This document shows positions 6,811 through 12,197 of a DNA stretch of 13,207 nt, in pieces. Position 1 is the first letter of the stretch, and every line of letters starts with the position of its first letter. The DNA is taken from positions 1 through 13,207 of the forward strand of contig JAGYJO010000030.1 of NCBI GenBank assembly GCA_018402095.1, read 5' to 3'. The position numbers were made by a program, and so were the translations under genes. The stretch is from a bacterium. Lineage in GTDB: Bacteria > Margulisbacteria > Marinamargulisbacteria > SXXA01. The notes beneath the pieces were generated by a model, which was not told the origin of the DNA, did no database searches, and worked only from the letters and a program-made list of their open reading frames with translations.

Positions 6811-7371
6811 CTAGCTGTTTTTTAGTGAGAGGGACACGTATCTGTAATCCCCTTGTCCTGTGCTGTGGCTGACGATTAGGGGATCATTTTCAAATAAGCG
6901 GTGAACGGCACGACGGTCTTGTGCTGGCATCGGGCGCATTCTGTAGGTCTTTTGATCCGTTAAAACTCTTTGGGCTAGTTTTCTTGCGTTTTGTTCTAGC
7001 TTTTCTTCATATCTTTTTCGGTATTGATTGGTATCAATGATTAAACTGATGCGTTTGCTGAATTTACGCTGAATAAAGGCTTTGAGGAGTATCTGGAAGG
7101 CTTCTAGCGTATTGCCGTTTTTGCCAATGATGCGGCCTGTATCTTCTGTGTTTTCTATCTCCAGAGAGAGCATGTCGTCAGTGTCTTCGTACACGCTGAC
7201 TTTGCATGGCATTTGAGCCATCGTGAGGAGTTGCTCCATCATGCTTTGCGCAAAAGCGGCCACTTCGGAGTAGTCGCTGTTTGCAATATGATGAGCGGGG
7301 CTACTCTGGTGTGTGGCTGTTTTGTTGCCACGACCAAAGAGACCCAGTAATTTTTGTGTTAGTGTGCTCAC
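6811..7371 (-). CDS. jag: KH/R3H RNA-binding protein Jag (KhpB family)
   Basis: The 186-residue protein has a KH domain with the GxxG loop GKNG at 83-86 (within TGRIIGKNGNTLEAFQ) and a C-terminal R3H domain with the Arg-x3-His signature R153-H157 (QDRRAVHRLF). Jag/KhpB proteins bind RNA and in other bacteria influence cell division and sporulation. They typically sit beside yidC, as here. This copy is short, with only a polar linker at 12-32 before the KH domain instead of a long Jag_N region. The start is GTG with AAGGAG six bases upstream, ten bases after the yidC stop. Confidence 0.94.
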   Translation of the reverse strand: MSTLTQKLLGLFGRGNKTATHQSSPAHHIANSDYSEVAAFAQSMMEQLLTMAQMPCKVSVYEDTDDMLSLEIENTEDTGRIIGKNGNTLEAFQILLKAFIQRKFSKRISLIIDTNQYRKRYEEKLEQNARKLAQRVLTDQKTYRMRPMPAQDRRAVHRLFENDPLIVSHSTGQGDYRYVSLSLKNS

Positions 7372-7381
7372 CTGTCACTCC

Positions 7382-8068
7382 TTAGGATTTTGTCCGAACG
7401 GTAACATCGATAGTTGTGTTTTCGTTGGCTTTGCTGCGTGATAATAAAAGATATTGTTGAACAACGGATGCAATGGTGGAGACGGCCCAGTAAAGTAGCG
7501 CCCCAGCCGGCATTTTCAGTGAAATGAAGGCCATGAGAAAGGGCATGAATATGAATATTGCGGCTTGTTTGGGATCAATGGTCATCATTTTTTGTGATAG
7601 ATAGGTGGCAATGCCGATGACGATGGGCAAAATGAACGTTTGGTCAGGCATGGTCAAGTTGGATAACCAAAAGGAAAAGAGGCCGGTGTTGATGCCCGGC
7701 TGCTCTAGAATCGCTTTAAATGCGTCGCCTGTGACGGTATAAAAAATTGCAAAAAAGAAAGGGATTTGAACAAGCATGGGAAGACAACCTCCCAGTGGGT
7801 TGACCTTGTTTTCTTTCCAAACTTTCATCATTTCTTGTTGGAGTTTTTGAGGGTCTTTTTTGTGTTTTGCCTGTAATTCCTTGATGAGAGGTTGTATTTG
7901 TTGCGACATTTTCATGGCTTCAAACTGTTTTTTGCTTAGTGGATAGAACGCAATTTTAATCACCAAAGTCAGCAATATGATTGCAAATCCGTAGTTTGGA
8001 ATGATGCTATAGCTGAAATTCAGAAAAGGAAGCATGATTCCGTCCGTTAAATAATGAAAAATAAACAT
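7382..8068 (-). CDS. yidC: Membrane protein insertase YidC/SpoIIIJ/Oxa1 family
   Basis: The 228-residue protein inserts membrane proteins into the cytoplasmic membrane, alone or with SecYEG. It has the conserved order of segments: NYGFAIILLTLVIKIAFYPL (26-44), a charged helical hairpin (about 45-88), NPLGGCLPMLVQIPFFFAIF (90-109), then three further hydrophobic segments with MPAGALLYW near the end. The large periplasmic domain of proteobacterial YidC is absent. The groove-facing residue in the first core segment, usually Arg, is Lys38. I chose ATG at 8068 because AAGGAG stands six bases upstream. An in-frame ATG at 8104 would overlap yidD and lacks a site. Confidence 0.95.
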   Translation of the reverse strand: MFIFHYLTDGIMLPFLNFSYSIIPNYGFAIILLTLVIKIAFYPLSKKQFEAMKMSQQIQPLIKELQAKHKKDPQKLQQEMMKVWKENKVNPLGGCLPMLVQIPFFFAIFYTVTGDAFKAILEQPGINTGLFSFWLSNLTMPDQTFILPIVIGIATYLSQKMMTIDPKQAAIFIFMPFLMAFISLKMPAGALLYWAVSTIASVVQQYLLLSRSKANENTTIDVTVRTKS

Positions 8069-8084
8069 AGAGAACTCCTTGGTT

Positions 8085-8294
8085 TTATGGAAAATCAACG
8101 CCACCGGGATGGTAGGGGTGGCAGCGGCTTACGCGGCGCATGCATTTGTATAGACCCTTGAGGGTACCATATTGCTGGATGGACAGGATACAGTATTGTG
8201 AACAAGAGGGATAGAACCGACATGCTGGCGGCAAAAAAGGCGATAGCATGACTTGGTATAAACGTACCAAAAATACAAAAAAATGCTGTATCAT
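8085..8294 (-). CDS. yidD: Membrane protein insertion efficiency factor YidD
   Basis: The 69-residue protein carries the family core CRFYPSCSQYC at 25-35 and ends with SRCHPYHPGGVDFP, with an amphipathic N-terminal helix (VFLVRLYQVMLSPFLPP). YidD assists YidC-dependent insertion at the inner face of the membrane. The gene starts one base after the rnpA stop (TAA-G-ATG) and ends 16 bases before yidC, the usual position for yidD. Confidence 0.97.
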   Translation of the reverse strand: MIQHFFVFLVRLYQVMLSPFLPPACRFYPSCSQYCILSIQQYGTLKGLYKCMRRVSRCHPYHPGGVDFP

Positions 8295-8295
8295 C

Positions 8296-8784
8296 TTAGT
8301 GCCTCTGGATGTAACGACGAAACCGCTCCATCTCGCTGCAGAGATCTGGGAGGGATGTTTTGAGGATTTGTGCTTTTGCCACCAAGATAAACTGAATGCC
8401 TAAATTGTTTGGCATGCTTAGGCGGTAAGCTTCTCGCAATAGACGTTTACACCGCATGCGCTTGACGGCGATACCCAGCTTTTTTCCGGCGATAAAGGCA
8501 ACGCCGGAGGGCATATTACGGATAAAAGAGATATGAAAAGAGCGAGATCCATACTTTTCACCCTGGTTAAATAAGGTGTCAATGGTCTCGCTCTTTTTAA
8601 TGCGGACATGATCGGAGAGGGCGAAGGCTGGTTTTATGCTGAAACCCGTAGCCGACCCTTTGCACGTCTGGCCTTGATGACCCGACGGCCACCGACGGTT
8701 CTCATGCGTACAAGAAATCCGTGGGTCTTTTTCCGTTTTCTCTGATTCGGTTGAAATGTTCTTTTCATGTTGAGGATCCTTCAC
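8296..8784 (-). CDS. rnpA: Ribonuclease P protein component, start codon uncertain
   Basis: RnpA binds RNase P RNA and aids 5' maturation of tRNA. The domain is clear from about residue 50 of this frame: SDHVRIKKSETIDTLFNQG, FIAGKKLGIAVKRMRCKRLLREAYR (compare the RNR-type signature) and the C-terminal helix. The frame has no ATG, GTG or TTG between GTG at 8784 and ATG codon 90. Either translation starts at 8784 and gives 162 residues with rpmH wholly nested in another frame, as described for Thermus, or it starts at AUA 8637. That AUA overlaps the rpmH stop (ATAA) and would give a typical 113 residues. The GTG has no good Shine-Dalgarno of its own. The coordinates given are for the longer form. 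Confidence 0.9.
   Translation of the reverse strand: MKDPQHEKNISTESEKTEKDPRISCTHENRRWPSGHQGQTCKGSATGFSIKPAFALSDHVRIKKSETIDTLFNQGEKYGSRSFHISFIRNMPSGVAFIAGKKLGIAVKRMRCKRLLREAYRLSMPNNLGIQFILVAKAQILKTSLPDLCSEMERFRRYIQRH
8634..8768 (-). CDS. rpmH: 50S ribosomal protein L34
   Basis: The 44-residue protein reads MKRTFQPNQRKRKKTHGF at the start, then RMRTVGGRRVIKARRAKGR. It is a full-length, near-canonical L34, a component of the large ribosomal subunit. AAGGA lies eight bases before the ATG. The gene is the first of the rpmH-rnpA-yidD-yidC-jag-mnmE operon and is entirely contained, in another frame, within the longest rnpA reading frame. dnaA, the frequent neighbour of rpmH, is not adjacent here. 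Confidence 0.98.
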   Translation of the reverse strand: MKRTFQPNQRKRKKTHGFLVRMRTVGGRRVIKARRAKGRLRVSA

Positions 8785-8841
8785 AACTGGGATGCACTTT
8801 CACACTGCTAAATTTAAAGCTTTACAGCAAAAAGGAACCCC

Positions 8842-8871
8842 ATTATAGAGATGTTTTTTTTCTTAGGTCAA
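8842..8871 (-). promoter_or_regulatory. Near-consensus sigma70 promoter of the rpmH operon
   Basis: On the minus strand, TTGACC (8871-8866) and a perfect TATAAT (8847-8842) are separated by 18 bases containing an A-tract. Transcription would begin near 8835, giving a leader of roughly 65 nt to the rpmH start. In that leader CTGTAAA and TTTAGCAG can form a hairpin with one bulge. Confidence 0.8.
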
Positions 8872-8940
8872 TTTATATTTTGTTATTGGGGATGACTGGT
8901 CCCTGTTCTTTGGATCATGTTAGACTCGTTTTAATCTATT

Positions 8941-9399
8941 ATGCTGTCTAAAAAAACCAAATATGCCATCAATGCCCTCACTGTTTTGTCGTTGCAAGCT
9001 AGCCGTGAGCCTGTCTTGATTTCTGATATTGCCTACCAAGCGGGCGTGCCCAAGAAATTTCTTGAATTGATTTTGCTGGAATTGAAAAACGGGGGTGTCT
9101 TGGATAGCAAAAAGGGCCAAGGTGGCGGCTATTTTCTGCGCAAAGATGCCAGTGATATTTCTTTGGGGCAGGTTATTCGTTTGATGTCAGGTCCTCTGGC
9201 GTTGGTTTCCTGTGTGAGTAAATCGGCTTATTCTCCTTGTGCAGAGTGTGTGGATGAAATGACATGTGGCCTTAAGGGGGTTATGCAGCGGCTCCAAGAA
9301 TCGACAGCGGCTATCTTGGATGACTGTAGTTTGGCGGATATGGCTAGGCAGACAGTCTTATTGCGTGAAAAAAAACAGGCTTTGATGTTTCATATCTGA
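8941..9399 (+). CDS. Rrf2-family transcriptional regulator, possible Fe-S or thiol sensor
   Basis: The 152-residue protein begins MLSKKTKYAINALTVLSLQA and has the Rrf2 winged helix (ISDIAYQAGVPKKFLELILLELKNGG, then KKGQGGGYFL). The family includes IscR, NsrR and CymR. Cysteines 91, 100, 103 and 109 cluster in the region where Rrf2 proteins bind Fe-S clusters. Their spacing (C-x8-C-x2-C-x5-C) is not the IscR C-x5-C-x7-C, so the ligand is uncertain. There is no Shine-Dalgarno before the ATG. An extended -10-like TGTTAGACT at 8918-8926 would place the transcript start a few bases before the ATG, so leaderless translation is possible. It is divergent from rpmH, and no isc/suf genes are adjacent. 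Confidence 0.9.
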   Translation: MLSKKTKYAINALTVLSLQASREPVLISDIAYQAGVPKKFLELILLELKNGGVLDSKKGQGGGYFLRKDASDISLGQVIRLMSGPLALVSCVSKSAYSPCAECVDEMTCGLKGVMQRLQESTAAILDDCSLADMARQTVLLREKKQALMFHI

Positions 9400-9408
9400 C
9401 CTAGATCG

Positions 9409-9438
9409 TTGACATGGGGTCTATCCATTGGGTATTCT
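9409..9438 (+). promoter_or_regulatory. Promoter of tRNA-Tyr and probably the downstream genes
   Basis: A perfect TTGACA (9409-9414) and TATTCT (9433-9438) are 18 bases apart. Transcription would start near 9445, about ten bases before the mature tRNA 5' end. Confidence 0.65.
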
Positions 9439-9454
9439 TCCTGGCGACTCTTAT

Positions 9455-9541
9455 GGAGGGATGGCGGAGTGGTCAATCGCAGCAGACTGTAAATCTGCCG
9501 AGCTTAGCTCTACGTTGGTTCAAATCCAGCTCCCTCCACCA
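9455..9541 (+). tRNA. tRNA-Tyr (anticodon GTA)
   Basis: The acceptor stem GGAGGGA (9455-9461) pairs with TCCCTCC (9531-9537), the discriminator is A9538, and CCA is encoded at 9539-9541. The anticodon stem is GCAGA/TCTGC with loop CTGTAAA, anticodon GTA at 9489-9491. A long variable arm (GAGC-TTA-GCTC) is present as expected for bacterial tyrosine tRNA. The T arm is GTTGG-TTCAAAT-CCAGC. Confidence 0.97.
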
Positions 9542-9552
9542 CTATTTTTTTT

Positions 9553-10077
9553 ATGCGCGAAACAACCTTATCGTCTCACTATATCCATCGTGGCCGTATT
9601 GTCACCCTTCGTGAAGACACCGTGCTTTTGTCTTCGGGGATGGAAGCCAAACGTGAGATTATTGAGCACCACCGCGCTGTGGTGGTTTTGCCTGTGTTGG
9701 ACAATGGGGATGTCGTTTTGGTGCGCCAATTTCGTACCGCCGCTAACCGTGTATTACTAGAAGTCCCTGCTGGTCTCATGGAGTTGAATGAGTCTGCTGT
9801 GGTCGCAGCACATCGAGAGCTGGGCGAAGAGACTGGGTTTGTCAGTTCTGATATGACGCCCTTATTCGAAGGGTTTCCAACACCCGGTTTTTGTACGGAA
9901 TATATGTATTTTTTTCTTGCCAGAGAATTGAAGCCTGGTGCGCCACATCCCGATCCTGATGAAATCGTGGAGACCGTGACGATGTCTATGACGGCTGTGG
10001 TTGCGGCTATTCAGTCTGGCGATATTGTGGATCTCAAAACCATTGCGGCTGTGAGCTGGTATCGCGGGCTTGTTTGA
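9553..10077 (+). CDS. NUDIX hydrolase, ADP-ribose pyrophosphatase type
   Basis: The 174-residue protein has a canonical Nudix box at 74-96: G74, E80, then RELGEETGF (88-96). The following GFPTPGFCTEYMYFFLA and preceding EVPAG (70-74) are typical of ADP-ribose pyrophosphatases (NudF-like), which hydrolyse ADP-ribose to AMP and ribose-5-phosphate using Mg2+. Other nucleoside diphosphate-sugars are possible substrates. The ATG follows an eight-T run directly and lies 12 bases after the tRNA CCA end, with no Shine-Dalgarno, so the mRNA is probably co-transcribed with the tRNA and released by 3' processing. The stop overlaps the recombinase start (TGATG). Confidence 0.93.
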   Translation: MRETTLSSHYIHRGRIVTLREDTVLLSSGMEAKREIIEHHRAVVVLPVLDNGDVVLVRQFRTAANRVLLEVPAGLMELNESAVVAAHRELGEETGFVSSDMTPLFEGFPTPGFCTEYMYFFLARELKPGAPHPDPDEIVETVTMSMTAVVAAIQSGDIVDLKTIAAVSWYRGLV

Positions 10078-10961
10078 TGGGGCTTTCTCGGTATTTGCCT
10101 GGATTTTTACAGGTTTTGCTGGTGGAAGATGGTTTGTCTGAAAATACACGTTTGGCATATCGCAGAGATATTCAGTCTTTTTTGAACGTGTTGGGCGTGA
10201 TGGAATCCCTTGCGGCTGATGATATTCGTGCCTATGTTCGTTATTTGGGGAATCACGGGTATTCACCTGCATCTATCCAGCGAAAAATAGCAGCGACAAA
10301 ACGCTTTTGTCGCTACCTTTATATGCAGGGTGTGTTGTCTTCTGATATTGCATCGGAAGTGATGGTCCGTTCTGTTCCTAGGCCTTTGCCTGTGGGTGTT
10401 TTTGAATCGGTGATGAAAGAGCTGTTGCTACAGCCTTCAGGGGAAGATCGGTATCCGCAGCGAGACCGTGCTCTCTTGTCGTTGATGTATGGTGCTGGTT
10501 TGCGTGTTTCTGAGGTCTGCTCGTTGCGGTTGTCTCAGCTGGGGCTGGGGGAGTCTTGGGTTCGCGTTATTGGAAAAGGTGGTAAGGATCGCTTTGTGCC
10601 TGTTCCGAATGCTGTGGGACGATTGATTCAAGATTATATACAAGACTCACGTGCTGAGATACGCTTGTCGGACCGTGTTGACTTTGTTTTTTTGTCCCGT
10701 GGTGGGCGTGCTTTGTCGCGTCAAGCTGTGTTTCAGATTGTTCGGAAATACGCCGCCCGTATGGGTGCACCGGAGATACATCCGCATCAATTTCGGCATG
10801 CATTTGCAACGCATTTGTTGAATCGGGATGTCAGCGTTCGGGATGTTCAGTCGTGTTTGGGTCATGCGAAATTGTCTACGACGCAAAAATATTTATCGGT
10901 TAGTACGGCCCATATTCATCGGATGTATGATAAGGCGCATCCATTGTCGGGTGTTGGCTAA
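10077..10961 (+). CDS. Tyrosine recombinase XerC/XerD family
   Basis: The 294-residue protein matches chromosome-dimer recombinases in length and layout: an N-terminal SAM-like core-binding domain (about 1-95) and a catalytic domain with R143 (GAGLRVSEV), K167 (GKGGK), H237 and R240 (PHQFRHAFATHLL), H263 (LGHA) and Y272 (TTQKY). The spacings between these residues equal those of E. coli XerD. It should resolve chromosome dimers at a dif site with a partner or alone. I see no dif-like site in the window. ATG 10077 overlaps the previous stop by one base; a TTG codon immediately before is also in frame. XerC versus XerD cannot be decided. Confidence 0.94.
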   Translation: MGLSRYLPGFLQVLLVEDGLSENTRLAYRRDIQSFLNVLGVMESLAADDIRAYVRYLGNHGYSPASIQRKIAATKRFCRYLYMQGVLSSDIASEVMVRSVPRPLPVGVFESVMKELLLQPSGEDRYPQRDRALLSLMYGAGLRVSEVCSLRLSQLGLGESWVRVIGKGGKDRFVPVPNAVGRLIQDYIQDSRAEIRLSDRVDFVFLSRGGRALSRQAVFQIVRKYAARMGAPEIHPHQFRHAFATHLLNRDVSVRDVQSCLGHAKLSTTQKYLSVSTAHIHRMYDKAHPLSGVG

Positions 10962-10979
10962 ACCTGGGAGGATTTTGAG

Positions 10980-11603
10980 ATGACGGAGATTATCGTCGGT
11001 GTTTTTGTTTTGATTGTGTCAGTTGTGATTCATGAAGTGGCGCATGCTTGGACGGCGTATTGGTTTGGGGACCCTACGGCAAAAATGCAGGGGCGTTTGA
11101 GTTTTAATCCTCGGGTGCATTTGGATCCTTTCGGGAGCGTTTTGTTGCCGTTGTTGTTGGTTTTGACGGGTAGTCCCGTATTGTTGGGGTATGCGAAGCC
11201 TGTCCCTGTGCGTTCTGAGTATTTTGCACGCCCATTGCGGGATATGATGTGGGTGGCTTTGGCCGGGCCTTTGTCCAATTTGACGGTGGCGGCTTTGTTG
11301 AGCTTTTTATATAAAGTGTTGTTTGCGTTCATGCCACAGTGGGTGATTGGGTCTGCTTTGACGCAGTTTGTTTTTGGTTATGGCATTACCATTAATCTTG
11401 TTTTGGCTTTCTTTAATCTGATTCCGATTCCGCCTTTGGATGGGTCGCGTATTGTGATGCCGTTTTTGCCACTTAAGGGGCAACTCTTTTTGACCAAAAT
11501 AGAGCCTTATGGCTTTTTGATTGTTATTGGATTTTTGTATTTTGGCATTTTGGATGTTGTTCTGAGGCCGTTGTTGCATTTGGGGTATAGGGTATTGTTG
11601 TAA
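10980..11603 (+). CDS. Site-2 protease family M50 membrane metalloprotease
   Basis: The 207-residue protein is a multipass membrane protein with the zinc motif HEVAH at 18-22 in the first membrane segment and the second metal-binding/DG motif PIPPLDGSRI at 149-158. LAGPLSN (94-100) is also typical. It resembles the minimal YwhC-like M50 group without a PDZ domain. Such proteases cleave substrates within the membrane; the substrate here is unknown. The start is well supported by GGGAGG eight bases upstream. Leucine codons are overwhelmingly TTG, reflecting the GT-rich plus strand. It lies 18 bases after the recombinase. Confidence 0.95.
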   Translation: MTEIIVGVFVLIVSVVIHEVAHAWTAYWFGDPTAKMQGRLSFNPRVHLDPFGSVLLPLLLVLTGSPVLLGYAKPVPVRSEYFARPLRDMMWVALAGPLSNLTVAALLSFLYKVLFAFMPQWVIGSALTQFVFGYGITINLVLAFFNLIPIPPLDGSRIVMPFLPLKGQLFLTKIEPYGFLIVIGFLYFGILDVVLRPLLHLGYRVLL

Positions 11604-11616
11604 TGGGGGTGACTGC

Positions 11617-12072
11617 ATGATTTACCTGATCGATGGCTATAATCTGATAGGCGCTTGGCATCATGTGCAGCTTCGTGATTCAGAGAAGGAGCGGAAGCTC
11701 GCTTCTTTTTTGAGGCAATCGCTACGCTCCAGAGACAGTGCTGTTTTGTATTTCGATGGTCGACGTCTCTTGGATACCTTGGGTGAGCGGGAGTCTTGTG
11801 GTGCTATTTCCATTGTGTATACGCCGGCGGGCATATCTGCCGATGAGGCTATTCAACGTGCGATGACGTCGTATCAACAAAAAAAATCGGTCCAGATAGT
11901 GAGCTCGGATAGGGAGATACAAAAAACGGCTAAGTCGTTGCGGTTGGTGTGTGTGGGGAGCGATATCTTTATGAAGATGTTGTATGCGAGCTTTCATGCC
12001 GGTGAGGGAGATGTGAAGCCGGAGGAGATGAGCTCGTTGGAGTTTGGCTATTGGGAGTCTTGTTTTCGGTGA
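11617..12072 (+). CDS. YacP-like NYN-domain ribonuclease
   Basis: The 151-residue protein begins MIYLIDGYNLIGAW, the NYN/PIN-like signature with D6 and N9. Further acidic positions are D47 (YFDGRR), D76 (SADEAIQ) and D98 (SSDREIQ), as in the YacP/Rae1 family. Rae1 of Bacillus subtilis is a ribosome-associated mRNA endonuclease; transferring that role here is inference. GGGGGTG lies about seven bases before the ATG. The gene is 13 bases downstream of the M50 protease and is probably the last of the tRNA-Tyr transcription unit. Confidence 0.9.
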   Translation: MIYLIDGYNLIGAWHHVQLRDSEKERKLASFLRQSLRSRDSAVLYFDGRRLLDTLGERESCGAISIVYTPAGISADEAIQRAMTSYQQKKSVQIVSSDREIQKTAKSLRLVCVGSDIFMKMLYASFHAGEGDVKPEEMSSLEFGYWESCFR

Positions 12073-12142
12073 GTGACAAATCGAGAAAAGGCTTTCCTCT
12101 CAAGGGGGTTCCAGATTAGGATGATGGCTACTTGTGCTGAAC

Positions 12143-12176
12143 GCATTGAATCTTTTCGATGCATCTTTGTTTTTTG
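12143..12176 (+). terminator. Probable intrinsic terminator after the NYN gene
   Basis: GCATTGAA (12143-12150) pairs with TTCGATGC (12155-12162), with one G-U pair and loop TCTT. It is followed by ATCTTTGTTTTTTG. The position between the NYN gene and the next gene fits the end of the preceding operon. Confidence 0.55.
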
Positions 12177-12197
12177 ATTATCACGATTAGGATTACT

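Noticed and set aside
8069..8104. Upstream start for yidC
   Set aside because: It would overlap yidD; ATG 8068 has AAGGAG at six bases and gives the normal N-terminus.
8772..8940. Replication origin near rpmH
   Set aside because: No cluster of DnaA boxes, no dnaA gene, and the region holds two divergent promoters in about 170 bases.
9414..9760. Open frames on the plus strand spanning the tRNA and the NUDIX start
   Set aside because: They read through a clear tRNA and overlap the NUDIX gene in other frames; the translations show no domain.
9455..10961. tRNA next to a tyrosine recombinase, suggestive of an integrated mobile element
   Set aside because: The recombinase matches housekeeping XerC/D in length and catalytic spacing, a NUDIX gene lies between it and the tRNA, and I saw no repeat of the tRNA 3' end or phage genes in the window.
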